A stretch of DNA of 64,000 bases, taken from Sphingomonas aquatilis. GTDB taxonomy: Bacteria > Pseudomonadota > Alphaproteobacteria > Sphingomonadales > Sphingomonadaceae. Where the stretch lies: positions 1-64,000 of the forward strand of contig NZ_JACIDB010000001.1 in assembly GCF_014196115.1 (NCBI RefSeq), given 5' to 3'. Made by a program: the position numbers and the translations under genes. This document shows, piece by piece, positions 34,613 to 43,505 of the stretch. The notes under the pieces are model-generated. The model ran no database searches. It saw only the letters and a program-made list of their open reading frames with translations, and was not told where the DNA came from. Position 1 is the first letter of the stretch. Every line of letters begins with the position of its first letter.

Positions 34613-35440
34613 TCAACGGCGAGCCGGCTCCCGGATGACGCTGAATTGCGTAACCAACTGAACGCGGAAGGTCGCAACGCCTTTGACTGCCGCCCCGGCG
34701 GGGTCGCGTGCCGGTGTGAACAACGTCTTGTTCAGCACCGGCCCGCATGCGGTCTTAACGACGGTTGACGCCGTCTTTTCCGTGACCGCCCGGCAGTCCG
34801 TAATCGATCCGTCGGGCGATACGGCCCCGCGGAATGTTGCGTCGATGTCGGCTTTTCCGGATGTTGCGGCGAGCGTGACGAGATCGCGGTTCGGAATCCA
34901 TTCGTCCCGGCTTTTGACGGCGATCGGGGGCCGGCCGCCCGGAGCGAATTGCGCAGCGTCTGCGCCCCAGGCGATCAACTGATCCGCGCTGCAGGCACGA
35001 AGGGCCGCAATGGCCTTGGCGGCGTTCGGAATGGATACCGTCCCTGCCACCTTCGACCCGATCGTCAGCGCAATCGTGTCCGCACCTGCCATATCGTCGA
35101 GCACGGCCGGCGCCACGCCCTCCATGCGCGCCACGGTCCGCCCGTCCGGCAAGACAGAAGCGCGGGTAAGGCCCGTCAGCGTCGCCTGCGAAGGCGCGAA
35201 TAGCAGCGAACCGGGCCCGAGCGGTGCCGCACCCTGCCGCTCGCCATTCAGGATGAAGACCCGATAGCTATCGCTGCCTGGTATGGTGTCCACGATCAAA
35301 GACGGCGCCGCCGGGTCGCCGCTTCGCTCCAACTGGCAATGGGCCGGATCGATCTTCACGGCCCAGCGGGGGGCAGACTGCGTCTGGGGTGCGCCCGTCT
35401 GTAAAGTGAGAAACGCGCCCACCAACACTGTTGCTATCAT
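34613..35440 (-). CDS. Secreted protein with TonB-like C-terminal region
   Basis: A 275-aa protein starting MIATVLVGAFLTLQTGA, probably a signal peptide, after the ribosome-binding sequence GGAGG. The middle (residues about 30-180) is beta-rich and unknown. The last 80 residues include GSITDCRAVTEKTASTVVKT, ACGPVLNKTLFTPARDPAGA and VATFRVQ, which resemble the C-terminal fold of TonB-family energy transducers as found in many sphingomonad secreted proteins (G..tdC.v..ss....d..aC.....rf.PArd..G). No membrane anchor or proline-rich spacer is present, so a true TonB role is unlikely. Function unknown. Confidence 0.75.
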   Translation of the reverse strand: MIATVLVGAFLTLQTGAPQTQSAPRWAVKIDPAHCQLERSGDPAAPSLIVDTIPGSDSYRVFILNGERQGAAPLGPGSLLFAPSQATLTGLTRASVLPDGRTVARMEGVAPAVLDDMAGADTIALTIGSKVAGTVSIPNAAKAIAALRACSADQLIAWGADAAQFAPGGRPPIAVKSRDEWIPNRDLVTLAATSGKADIDATFRGAVSPDGSITDCRAVTEKTASTVVKTACGPVLNKTLFTPARDPAGAAVKGVATFRVQLVTQFSVIREPARR

Positions 35441-35712
35441 TCCACCGTCCTCCCCGAACTTGGTCGAGGATGGCATAGCGATCTTGCTACCGGCAAGCCG
35501 GACGAAGCCGAACGAACCGCCGGAGTTTGAGACTGATATCAACCCTTCACCAGCAATAGCTTCCCCGTCTCCGATCAGACGTTTCGGGAAAGCGCAATCG
35601 GGAACGGATTTCGGGAATGCAGACCCTGCAGGTCTCCGTCAGCGCGATGGGCGTAGTCTGCTTCCCATTGGAGGTTCGTTTTCGGGAACGCAGCAAGAGT
35701 GTCGATTAGTCT
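35441..35712. other. Intergenic region with three TTTCGGGAA repeats
   Basis: A 272-bp gap of lower GC than its surroundings. TTTCGGGAA occurs three times on the plus strand (35582-35590, 35609-35617, 35680-35688), each followed by NGC. They may be binding sites or chance; no gene is evident. Confidence 0.5.
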
Positions 35713-36183
35713 CTAAATCAGGCTGATGGCATAGGCTTGGAATTCCGTATCGCGGGTCCAGCCTGCATTTTCATACACTGATTGTGCAACAACATTAGCC
35801 ACAGCAGTCGAAAGCGACAGCCGCGACGCTCCGACCGCTCGGCCATATTCGCAAGCTGCATTCAGCAGCGCTCGACCTGCCCCGGTGCGGCGAGCAGCGG
35901 GGGACACAAATAGATCATTAAGAATGAACGTCCGCGCCATTCTCGCCGACGAGAATGATGGGAATAGCTGAGTGAAGCCAACTGCTTGATCTACATCGCA
36001 AGCAACGAAGACTACCGATTGTTGGTGCTCAAAACGATCTGCTAGAAATGCTCGTGCGCCATCAGGATCGGAAGCTTGTTTATAGAATTGTCGGTAGGCG
36101 TCGAACAACGGAACCAATGCATCTAGATCATTGATAGTAGCCTGACGAACGATCAAAGACGCTGCCTCCTTCAACAACCTCAT
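35713..36183 (-). CDS. GNAT family N-acetyltransferase
   Basis: A 156-aa acetyltransferase with one GNAT domain. IVRQATINDLDALVPLFDAYRQFY opens the fold, LNDLFVSPAARRTGAGRALL supplies the acetyl-CoA pyrophosphate-binding loop (R-x-x-G-x-G/A variant RRTGAG), and SLSTAVANVVAQSVYENAGW is the C-terminal motif. Substrate unknown. The coding sequence uses visibly more A and T, and more A/T-ending codons, than its neighbours, which suggests recent acquisition. The start is ATG 36183, 12 codons into a longer frame; the upstream part lacks family similarity. Confidence 0.88.
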   Translation of the reverse strand: MRLLKEAASLIVRQATINDLDALVPLFDAYRQFYKQASDPDGARAFLADRFEHQQSVVFVACDVDQAVGFTQLFPSFSSARMARTFILNDLFVSPAARRTGAGRALLNAACEYGRAVGASRLSLSTAVANVVAQSVYENAGWTRDTEFQAYAISLI

Positions 36184-36393
36184 CGTCACCCTATGTCCCG
36201 AGCGCGTGGGCCATGGCAATCTTTAATCTGAGATACCTCAAGCACCAGCATTCCCAGAACACCATCGTTTTCAGAAAAGCAGGCGCCGCGCCTTGCGCGC
36301 TCAGGCCCAATCATCCCGCCATGAGGCGAACCGCAGCCTCCTGACCGCCAACGCTCTTGCGAACGGCGTCGCCTCGCAAGCGTCATGCCGGTG

Positions 36394-36527
36394 CTGTCCT
36401 ACACGCCCCGGCTCGTATATACCCACGCCATGCGCAATCCCCGCCCGCTCGCCACCCGGACCTCCGGGCGGTTCGCGGGGGTGTGTTTCCGGCGATTACG
36501 TACCGTCCACTTCGTCCACTTCCGCGG
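36394..36527 (+). repeat. Copy A of a 134-bp dispersed element
   Basis: This segment begins CTGTCCTACACGCC and ends with a 32-nt core at 36496-36527 that contains the direct repeat GTCCACTTCGTCCACTT. Both ends are identical to the element at 46610-46743 (opposite strand), the total length is exactly 134 nt in both, and an ATG falls at offset 36 in both (36430 here). The encoded segment LRTVHFVHFRGPES is shared, but the frame in this copy runs on without a stop through the antisense of the MAPEG gene, so it is probably not coding here. Confidence 0.75.
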
Positions 36528-36555
36528 CCCCGAATCGCCCCGGCGCCGTCGCGAA

Positions 36556-36996
36556 TCAGACGGTCGGCGCACCGTCGACCGGCACGACCTCCATCACCGG
36601 TGCGGCTTCGTAGGTGTAGGCGATCGTCATGCCCCACAGCGCGAGGCCGACCAGGATTACCCAGGTCAGCAATGCGCCGCCCGCCCGCCAGGGGTTGGGG
36701 GCGGGGCGGTCCATGCCGAGGGCGTGGGCGATGCGGCCCGCGACGAACAGGCCGCCGGTGATCGCCAGCCAGCGCGGCGATCCGCCTGCCGCCTCGATCA
36801 ACGCCATCAGGATCAGCACGAACGGCGTATATTCGACGAAATTGGCCTGGGCGCGGGTGCGGGCGAGCAGGCGCTCGTCGCCGCCATCGCCGATCAGCAC
36901 TTTGCCCTTCAGCCGCAGCTGCACGATTCGCATCGCCAGCACGAAATTGCCGATTCCGGCGGCGGCGGCGACGGTGAGCGTGACGGGCAGCAGCAT
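36556..36996 (-). CDS. MAPEG family membrane protein
   Basis: A 146-aa protein with four hydrophobic spans and the MAPEG pattern: VTLTVAAAAGIGNFVLAMRIVQLR, then ERLLARTRAQANFVEYTPFVLILMALIE, whose RxxxNxxEyxP-type motif marks the family, and a final pair of helices. MAPEG proteins include microsomal glutathione transferases and leukotriene C4 synthase; bacterial members may conjugate glutathione to lipophilic compounds. GAGGAGA precedes the ATG at 36996. It converges with copy A of the dispersed element. Confidence 0.92.
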   Translation of the reverse strand: MLLPVTLTVAAAAGIGNFVLAMRIVQLRLKGKVLIGDGGDERLLARTRAQANFVEYTPFVLILMALIEAAGGSPRWLAITGGLFVAGRIAHALGMDRPAPNPWRAGGALLTWVILVGLALWGMTIAYTYEAAPVMEVVPVDGAPTV

Positions 36997-37198
36997 CGGC
37001 GTAAGTCTCCTCGGGCGGGCCGCGCCGTGATGCCTTGCGCCCGCCAAGCTTGCAACAGCGCGGAAATTCGCTATAGGCCCGCGCTTCGCGATGCGTCCGG
37101 TTCTCGGTGGCGTCCGGCGGTCGGCGCCTTGCCGATGGCTGGATCGTGCCGTACGGGGCATCTGATTTCGTACGTCGATTTTAGAACAAGGTGCCGAA

Positions 37199-37378
37199 AT
37201 GGCCGTCCCCAAGCGAAAGACCTCTCCCTCGAAGCGCGGCATGCGCCGTGGCCACGACTCGCTCAGCGTCGCGGCGTTCCAGGAGTGCCCGAACTGCGGC
37301 GAACTGAAGCGTCCGCACAACCTGTGCACCGCCTGCGGCCATTATAACGGTCGCGAGATCGTCTCGGTCGAGGGCTAA
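37199..37378 (+). CDS. rpmF: 50S ribosomal protein L32
   Basis: The 59-aa L32 protein, starting [20 protein letters not shown]. Four cysteines, CPNC and CTAC (residues 30, 33, 43 and 46), form the zinc-binding form of L32, which implies no zinc-independent paralogue is needed here. It heads the rpmF-plsX-fabH group, an arrangement conserved across many bacteria that ties ribosome and fatty acid synthesis together. Confidence 0.97.
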   Translation: MAVPKRKTSPSKRGMRRGHDSLSVAAFQECPNCGELKRPHNLCTACGHYNGREIVSVEG

Positions 37379-37411
37379 CGCCCTCTTTACCCACTGGATA
37401 CACGCGCAACC

Positions 37412-38449
37412 ATGCCCGACACTTCCTGGATCGCCGTCGATGCGATGGGCGGCGACGAGGGGCTGGCGGTCATGCTGGCTGGCGTCGCCGCGGCACGCCG
37501 CCGGTTCGAGGGCATGCGCTTCTTCCTGGTGGGTGATGAGGCGAAGGTGGCGGAGGGGCTGAAGGCCCATCCCAACCTCGCCCATGCCAGCGAGATCGTC
37601 CACGCCCCCGAAACCGTGGGGTCGAGCGACAAGCCGAGCCAGGCGATCCGCCGGTCCAAGACCACGTCGATGGGCATCGCCATCGATCTGGTGAAACAGG
37701 GTCGCGCCGGCGCCGCCGTGTCGTCGGGCAACACCGGCGCGCTGATGGCGATGGCGAAGCTTGCGCTGCGCACGCTGCCGGGCATCGATCGCCCCGCGCT
37801 CGCCGCGCCGCTGCCGACGCTGGGCGACAATGACGTCGTGATGCTCGATCTCGGTGCGAATACCGAGGTGGATGCGCGCAATCTCGTCCAGTTCGCGGTG
37901 ATGGGTGCCGCCTATGCGCGCACCATCCTCGATCTCGACAGCCCCCGCGTCGCGCTGCTCAACATCGGCAGCGAAGACCAGAAGGGCACGGACGAGATTC
38001 GCGACGCCGCCGCCGTGCTGCGCGGCCAGACGCATTTGCCGCTGACCTTCACCGGCTTCGTCGAGGGCAACCAGCTTGCCCGTGGCAACCACGACGTCAT
38101 CGTCTGCGACGGCTTCGCCGGCAATATCGCGCTCAAGACCGCCGAAGGGACGGCGCGCTTCGTCGCCGATCTGCTCAAGCGCGCCTTCCGTAGCTCGGTG
38201 CGCTCGAAGGTCGGCTTCCTGATCTCGCGTCCGGCGACCGAGCTGCTGCGCGACCACCTCGATCCCAATAATCACAATGGCGCGGTCTTCCTCGGGCTGA
38301 ACGGCATCGTCGTGAAGAGCCACGGCAGCGCCAACGAACGCGGCGTCGCCACCGCGATCGGCAATGCCGCCAAGATGGTGCGCGCCGACCTGACGCGCCG
38401 CATCGCCGACGACCTCGGCAATTTCGAGAAAAAGGCAGTCCACGCATGA
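37412..38449 (+). CDS. plsX: Phosphate acyltransferase PlsX
   Basis: A 345-aa enzyme that makes acyl-phosphate from acyl-ACP for glycerolipid synthesis. Signature segments are [11 protein letters not shown] at the N-terminus, [53 protein letters not shown] and [20 protein letters not shown]. Length is typical. The TGA overlaps the fabH ATG (ATGA), so the two are coupled. Confidence 0.97.
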   Translation: MPDTSWIAVDAMGGDEGLAVMLAGVAAARRRFEGMRFFLVGDEAKVAEGLKAHPNLAHASEIVHAPETVGSSDKPSQAIRRSKTTSMGIAIDLVKQGRAGAAVSSGNTGALMAMAKLALRTLPGIDRPALAAPLPTLGDNDVVMLDLGANTEVDARNLVQFAVMGAAYARTILDLDSPRVALLNIGSEDQKGTDEIRDAAAVLRGQTHLPLTFTGFVEGNQLARGNHDVIVCDGFAGNIALKTAEGTARFVADLLKRAFRSSVRSKVGFLISRPATELLRDHLDPNNHNGAVFLGLNGIVVKSHGSANERGVATAIGNAAKMVRADLTRRIADDLGNFEKKAVHA

Positions 38450-39414
38450 TCCGCTCGGTCGTTCTCGGTACGGGTTCGGCCCTTCCGGAACAGCGTGTGT
38501 CGAACGCCGATCTGGCGGAGCGACTCGACACCAGCGACGAATGGATCGTCGAACGGACCGGCATCCGCTTCCGCCACATCGCCGGCCCGCACGAAACGAC
38601 CTCGACACTCGCCGCAGCGGCCTGTCGCGCCGCGATTGAGGCGGCGGGCATCGCCGCCCAGGACATCGACCTGATCGTCCTCGCCACCGCGACCCCCGAC
38701 CAGACCTTCCCGGCGACCGCGACCAAGGTGCAGGCGATGCTCGGCATCGACGATTGCGTCGCCTTCGACGTTGCGGCGGTGTGTTCGGGCTTCCTCTATG
38801 CGGTACAGGTCGCCGATTCGATGCTGCGCACCGGCGTCCATCGCCGCGCGCTGGTGATCGGGGCCGAAACGTTCAGCCGCATCCTCGATTGGGAAGATCG
38901 CACCACCGCCGTGCTGTTCGGCGACGGCGCCGGCGCGATCGTGCTGGAAGGGCAGGAGAGCGAGGCCGAGGGCGGTCGCGGCATCCTCGCCACGCGTCTG
39001 CACGCCGATGGGCGCCACAACGAATTGCTCTATGTCGATGGCGGTCCGTCGACCACCGGCACCGTCGGCAAGCTGCGCATGAAGGGCCGCGAGGTGTTCC
39101 GCCATGCCGTCGTCAACCTGGCGTCGGTGCTGCAAGAGTCGCTGGACATCGCCGGCCTGACGCCGTCGGCGGTCGACTGGGTCGTGCCGCATCAGGCCAA
39201 TGCCCGCATTCTCGAGGCGACCAGCCGCAAGCTCGGCCTCCCGGCGGAGAAGGTCGTCGTGACCGTCGATCGCCACGCCAACACCTCCGCCGCGTCGGTG
39301 CCGCTCGCGCTCGACACGGCGACGCGCGATGGGCGCATCCAACCGGGCCAGATTGTGGTATTGGAGGCCATGGGCGGCGGCTTCACGTGGGGAGCTGCGG
39401 TCCTGCGGATGTAA
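38446..39414 (+). CDS. fabH: Beta-ketoacyl-ACP synthase III FabH
   Basis: A 322-aa KAS III that condenses acetyl-CoA with malonyl-ACP to start fatty acid synthesis. The catalytic triad is visible: C113 in [13 protein letters not shown]249 in VPHQANARI, and an asparagine near 279 in [33 protein letters not shown] at the N-terminus and the C-terminal GGGFTWGA are characteristic. Coupled to plsX by a 4-bp overlap. Confidence 0.98.
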   Translation: MIRSVVLGTGSALPEQRVSNADLAERLDTSDEWIVERTGIRFRHIAGPHETTSTLAAAACRAAIEAAGIAAQDIDLIVLATATPDQTFPATATKVQAMLGIDDCVAFDVAAVCSGFLYAVQVADSMLRTGVHRRALVIGAETFSRILDWEDRTTAVLFGDGAGAIVLEGQESEAEGGRGILATRLHADGRHNELLYVDGGPSTTGTVGKLRMKGREVFRHAVVNLASVLQESLDIAGLTPSAVDWVVPHQANARILEATSRKLGLPAEKVVVTVDRHANTSAASVPLALDTATRDGRIQPGQIVVLEAMGGGFTWGAAVLRM

Positions 39415-39544
39415 TCCGCCATTTTGAGTAGTTTTTCGTGCAAGCGTTTCCACGCCGTGTAACAAAGTCACTTTCGGACATGTCTGTGCTGGTGTAGCTC
39501 CCTCCAAGGGGCTGTTTTGACAGAGTGGAGTGGGAAACGTGTTG

Positions 39545-39844
39545 ATGACACCGGTGGGCACGTTGACGCGAGCGGATCTGGCCGAAGCCCTGCATCGTCA
39601 GGTGGGACTGGCGCGATCGGACTCGGCGCGCTTGGTGGAACAGGTTCTCGGCGAGATGTGCGAGGCGCTGTCGCGCGGCGAGAACGTCAAGATTTCGGGG
39701 TTCGGCACCTTCGTGCTGCGTGACAAGGGCGAACGGATCGGCCGCAATCCCAAGACCGGGGTCGAGGTGCCGATCGCACCGCGGCGGGTCCTCACCTTCC
39801 GCGCCAGCCAGATGATGCGCGACCGCATCGTCGCGGCCAGCTGA
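39545..39844 (+). CDS. ihfA: Integration host factor alpha subunit
   Basis: A 99-aa DNA-bending protein. [36 protein letters not shown] is the helical dimerisation part, and [42 protein letters not shown] is the beta-arm region with the NPKTG motif and the intercalating proline arm. ATG at 39545 is the usual start; GTG at 39539 or 39530 are possible. IHF often assists sigma-54 promoters, which is relevant to the site at 21855. merR follows 5 bp after the stop. Confidence 0.95.
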   Translation: MTPVGTLTRADLAEALHRQVGLARSDSARLVEQVLGEMCEALSRGENVKISGFGTFVLRDKGERIGRNPKTGVEVPIAPRRVLTFRASQMMRDRIVAAS

Positions 39845-39849
39845 CCCGG

Positions 39850-40218
39850 ATGGTCTCCCGCACCGACAAGGCGCGTGGAGCGTTTCGAACGATCGGCGAG
39901 GTTTCGGCGGAAACCGGCCTCGCCCACCATATCCTGCGCTATTGGGAAACGCGCTTTCCCCAGCTCAGGCCCGTCACGCGCGCGGGCAACCGGCGCTATT
40001 ACCGGCCGGAGGATGTCGCGCTGGTCCGCCGCATCGATACGCTGCTCAACCGGCAGGGCTATACGATTCGCGGCGTCCAGCAACTCCTCGCCGATGCGGA
40101 TCGCGCGCCGCCGCCAGCGCCCGCCGACGAACAGGCGGACCTGACCGCCATGCTGCTCGCGATCCGCAACCGCATCGCCGATGCGTTACGGCAGGACGAT
40201 GTGCTCAAACCTCGGTGA
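39850..40218 (+). CDS. MerR family transcriptional regulator
   Basis: A 122-aa regulator with an N-terminal winged helix-turn-helix: RTIGEVSAETGLAHHILRYWETRFPQLRPVTRAGNRRYYRPEDV, the standard MerR DNA-binding region, then a helix LVRRIDTLLNRQGYTIRGVQQLL. There is no cysteine-rich metal site, and the C-terminal effector region is short. The ihfA-merR adjacency is widely conserved in alphaproteobacteria. Target unknown. The last 14 bp overlap the convergent TetR gene. Confidence 0.92.
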   Translation: MVSRTDKARGAFRTIGEVSAETGLAHHILRYWETRFPQLRPVTRAGNRRYYRPEDVALVRRIDTLLNRQGYTIRGVQQLLADADRAPPPAPADEQADLTAMLLAIRNRIADALRQDDVLKPR

Positions 40219-40861
40219 TGGCTGGGGGTTTGGGGAACAGGCCATCGCGCAGCAGCGATGCGGCCTGGTCCGCCACCGCGGCAATGTCGCGATCCTCGCT
40301 CCACACGCCGTACCGCAGGCCCAAAAACACGTTCATTCCCATGATCGCCCAGGCGTGAACATCATCCACATCCCCCCGCACCTCCCCCCGCGCCGCCGCG
40401 GCGCGTAACCGCGCTTCGATTCGTTCCGCCGTGGAGGCGTAGTGGGCGCGGAAACTATCCGAATCGACGAATTCGGCTTCGTCGATGATGCGATAGATTT
40501 CCTTGTGGTCGCGGACGAAGCCGATGAATTCGGCAAGACCTGCCCGTTCCGCCGCCAGTCCATCCGGCGCTGCCCGAACCGCAGGAGCGACATGATCGCG
40601 AACCTGCGCCGACATGTCGGTAACGAGCGCACGGAACACCGCGTCCTTGGAATCGAAATAGGTGTAGAAGCTGCCGAGTGCGATGCCGGCGCGACGCGTG
40701 ATGCCGCTGATGGACGCATCGTGAAACCCGCGCCCGCCGAACTCCACCGCCGCCGCATCGAGCAGCGCGCGCAGCGTCCGCCTTCCCCGCGCCGTTCGCG
40801 GCGTCTTGGCCGTGACGGGTGAGTCGGCGCTGTCGGCTGCGTCTGCCGCTGCCTCGGTCAT
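40205..40861 (-). CDS. TetR/AcrR family transcriptional regulator
   Basis: A 218-aa TetR-type repressor. The N-terminal helix-turn-helix is ALLDAAAVEFGGRGFHDASIS followed by GITRRAGIALGSFYTYFDSKDAVFRAL, with the YxYFxSKxxL recognition-helix pattern. The C-terminal ligand domain contains YRIIDEAEFVDSDSFRAHY. It is divergent from a TonB-dependent receptor gene, and the 116-bp gap contains a perfect inverted repeat (40889-40909), so it probably represses the receptor and itself. Confidence 0.93.
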   Translation of the reverse strand: MTEAAADAADSADSPVTAKTPRTARGRRTLRALLDAAAVEFGGRGFHDASISGITRRAGIALGSFYTYFDSKDAVFRALVTDMSAQVRDHVAPAVRAAPDGLAAERAGLAEFIGFVRDHKEIYRIIDEAEFVDSDSFRAHYASTAERIEARLRAAAARGEVRGDVDDVHAWAIMGMNVFLGLRYGVWSEDRDIAAVADQAASLLRDGLFPKPPAITEV

Positions 40862-40888
40862 AATCGTTCCTCCCCCAAAGACCGAAGT

Positions 40889-40909
40889 TGAAACCCGGTT
40901 CAGGTTTCA
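40889..40909. promoter_or_regulatory. Probable TetR operator
   Basis: TGAAACC and GGTTTCA form a perfect 7-bp inverted repeat with a 7-bp spacer; the overlapping TGAAACCCGGTTCA is also nearly palindromic. It lies between the divergent TetR and receptor genes, the usual place for a TetR operator. Confidence 0.7.
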
Positions 40910-40977
40910 GTATAGCGGGTGCAAGAGGGCGTACAAGCCGGGTCTACCGGGCTGACGCCGATCAGGAGGGGAAAGCT

Positions 40978-43350
40978 ATGAACCGGCGTGCATCCACGAT
41001 CCTCAAGCTCGGCGCGAGTGCCGCGGCGCTGTTGGCGACGCCCGCGATGGCGCAGACGGCACCGGCCGACGCCCCGCAAAGCGCGGCAGCGGAGACGGCG
41101 CCCGATACCAGTGCGACGCCTCCCCAAGACAATGGGGACATCGTCGTCACCGCGCGCCGCCGGTCCGAAACGCTGCAAAGCGTGCCGATCGCCGTCACCG
41201 CGTTCAGCGCGGACAAGCTCGACAAGATCGGCGCGGTCGACCTGACCGACATCCAGAACGTCACCCCCAACACCACGCTGAAGACCGCCCGTGGCTCCAA
41301 CTCGACGCTTGCGGCCTTCATTCGCGGTGTCGGCCAGCAGGATCCGGTGCCGGGGTTCGAGGCGGGCATCGGCATCTATCTGGACGACGTCTATCTCAAC
41401 CGGCCGCAGGCGGCGGTGCTCGATATCTACGACGTCGACCGGATCGAGGTACTGCGCGGGCCGCAGGGGACGCTTTATGGCCGCAACACGATCGGTGGCG
41501 CGGTGAAATATGTCACCAAGCGGCTGCCGAACGAGACCGAGCTGCGCGTGAAGGCCAATTACGGGTCGTTCGATCAGGCCGATGGCATCGTCGCGCTGTC
41601 GACGCCGATCGGCGACATGTTCAAGGTCGGCGTGGCCGGGGCCCGGCTGAGCCGGGGGGGCTTCGGGCGCAACACCAACCTGAATATCGACAATTACAAC
41701 AAGGACATCTGGGCAGGTCGCGGTACGATCGAATTCGAAAGCCCGGATACGCGGCTGTTCGTGCGGATCACCGGCGACTACACGCACGACCTGAGCAATC
41801 CGCGCAACGGCCACCGCCTGATCCCGGGCCTGCTGTCGGGTGCGCCGGTGCTGGCCAACGTGTTCGATACGCGCGCCGGGCTGAACTTCCCCAAGCAGGA
41901 CATTCAGGCGGGCGGCCTGTCGATGACCGCGAATGCGCAGCTGACCGATCACCTGACGCTGCGCAGCATCAGCGCGTGGCGCAAGGACACGAGCTTCACG
42001 CCAATCGACTTCGATTCGCTGCCCGCGACCGACGTCGATGTGCCTGCCGTCTATCGCAACGAGCAGACCAGCCAGGAATTCCAGCTGCTCTATGCGTCCG
42101 ACAAGCTGAACGGCCTGGTCGGCTATTATTACCTCGGCGCGAAAGCGGCGACCGGGTTCGGGGTGCTGCTGTCGACGACGCTGCCGGGGTTCGACGCCTA
42201 TACGGCGGGCGACGTGCGGACCGAGACGTCGTCGATCTATGGCGACTTCACCTATGATTTCACGCCGCAATTCAGCCTGTCGGTCGGCGGCCGCTACACG
42301 TGGGACCAGCGTAACGCCTTCGTCTTCAAGGCCAATTACATCGGCCTGACCAGCGAGTTCGGCGGCACGCCGACCGCGTTCGGCGCTCCGGCGACGAACT
42401 TCCGGGGCATCGCCAATTTCAAGCGCTTCACGCCACGCGTGTCGCTGAGCTTCAAGCCGGCGCCCGATCACCTGCTCTATGCCTCCTATTCGGAAGGCTT
42501 CAAGGGCGGCGGTTTCGATCCGCGCGGGTCGGGCACGTCGGCGCCGATCAGCAATCCGGCGGCGGGACGGACGTACCAGGATATCTACAATTACCTGCTG
42601 TTCCGCCCGGAGACCGTCACCAGCTATGAGGCGGGATACAAGGGATCGGCATTCGACCGGCGGCTGACCTGGGCGCTGGCGGGCTTCTACGCCGATTACA
42701 CCGACGTGCAGGTGCCCGGTTCGGTCGGCTGTTTGCAGAACGGGGTGCAGAGCTTCTGCGGCATCACCACCAACGCGGCCAAGGCGCGGATCAAGGGCAT
42801 CGAGCTGGAAAGCACCGCGGTGCTGGCGCGCGATTTCGCCGGGATCGGATCGTCGGTCGCGCTCAACGGGGCGGTGGGGTATATCCATGCCCGCTACCGC
42901 ACCTTCATCGGCCCGACTGGGGTCGATGTCGCCAATGTCCGCGTGTTCCAGAACACGCCCGACTGGACGGCGAGCGGCACGCTGACTGGCAATGTGCCGC
43001 TGGGCGATGGCCTCGTCACCGCTAATTCGACCGTGTCGTATCGCAGCCTGACGCACCAGTTCGAGACGGCGAGCCCGTTCCTCGACCAGCCGGGCTATAC
43101 GTTGCTGGATGCGGGCCTGACCTATGCGTTCGGCGAGGGGCGGCGGTACACGATCGGTGTGTACGGCAAGAACCTGACCGACGTGCGCTACAAGACCAGC
43201 GGATATCAGTATATCGCCAGCACCATCGCCGGCGTGCCGATCCGGAATGCGGCGGGCGGCTATACGCCGACGCTGGGCAAGGAGGGCGTTGCGACGGCCT
43301 TCTACGGCAATCCGCGGCAGGTGTTCGTGAGCGTCGGGGGGAAGTTCTAA
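40978..43350 (+). CDS. TonB-dependent receptor
   Basis: A 790-aa outer-membrane receptor. A signal peptide (GASAAALLATPAMAQT) is followed by a spacer and the TonB box region DIVVTARRR. The plug domain has SVPIAVTAFSADKLDKIG, IRGVGQQDP and DRIEVLRGPQGTLYGRNTIGGAVKYVT. The rest is a 22-strand barrel, ending in the family-typical GNPRQVFVSVGGKF with terminal phenylalanine. The ATG follows AGGAGGGGAAAG. Ligand unknown: with a divergent TetR regulator and a downstream MFS permease it looks like part of an uptake route for an organic compound rather than iron, but this is inference. Confidence 0.95.
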   Translation: MNRRASTILKLGASAAALLATPAMAQTAPADAPQSAAAETAPDTSATPPQDNGDIVVTARRRSETLQSVPIAVTAFSADKLDKIGAVDLTDIQNVTPNTTLKTARGSNSTLAAFIRGVGQQDPVPGFEAGIGIYLDDVYLNRPQAAVLDIYDVDRIEVLRGPQGTLYGRNTIGGAVKYVTKRLPNETELRVKANYGSFDQADGIVALSTPIGDMFKVGVAGARLSRGGFGRNTNLNIDNYNKDIWAGRGTIEFESPDTRLFVRITGDYTHDLSNPRNGHRLIPGLLSGAPVLANVFDTRAGLNFPKQDIQAGGLSMTANAQLTDHLTLRSISAWRKDTSFTPIDFDSLPATDVDVPAVYRNEQTSQEFQLLYASDKLNGLVGYYYLGAKAATGFGVLLSTTLPGFDAYTAGDVRTETSSIYGDFTYDFTPQFSLSVGGRYTWDQRNAFVFKANYIGLTSEFGGTPTAFGAPATNFRGIANFKRFTPRVSLSFKPAPDHLLYASYSEGFKGGGFDPRGSGTSAPISNPAAGRTYQDIYNYLLFRPETVTSYEAGYKGSAFDRRLTWALAGFYADYTDVQVPGSVGCLQNGVQSFCGITTNAAKARIKGIELESTAVLARDFAGIGSSVALNGAVGYIHARYRTFIGPTGVDVANVRVFQNTPDWTASGTLTGNVPLGDGLVTANSTVSYRSLTHQFETASPFLDQPGYTLLDAGLTYAFGEGRRYTIGVYGKNLTDVRYKTSGYQYIASTIAGVPIRNAAGGYTPTLGKEGVATAFYGNPRQVFVSVGGKF

Positions 43351-43368
43351 GGTTTGCAATGTCCCTCC

Positions 43369-43475
43369 GTCACCCCGGACTTGTTCCGGGGTCCACCGGG
43401 CCGCATGGGGACGGCAAGAGGCTTCGGCCTCCCCCCTCGCCGCTGAGTGGACCCCGGAACGAGTCCGGGGTGACG
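43369..43475. repeat. Paired inverted repeat, GTCACCCCGGAC family
   Basis: Left half GTCACCCCGGACTTGTTCCG then GGGTCCACC, right half GTGGACCCCGGAACGAGTCC then GGGGTGACGG. A related paired copy lies at 49518-49623 and half-copies at 51598 and 58758. Confidence 0.9.
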
Positions 43476-43505
43476 GGTGGGCGGGGCTAGCGCGCGGGAA
43501 TACCT

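Noticed and set aside
36430..37347. A plus-strand frame starting in copy A of the 134-bp element
   Set aside because: It has no stop until the rpmF gene and runs antisense to a clear MAPEG gene; only its first part is shared with copy B.
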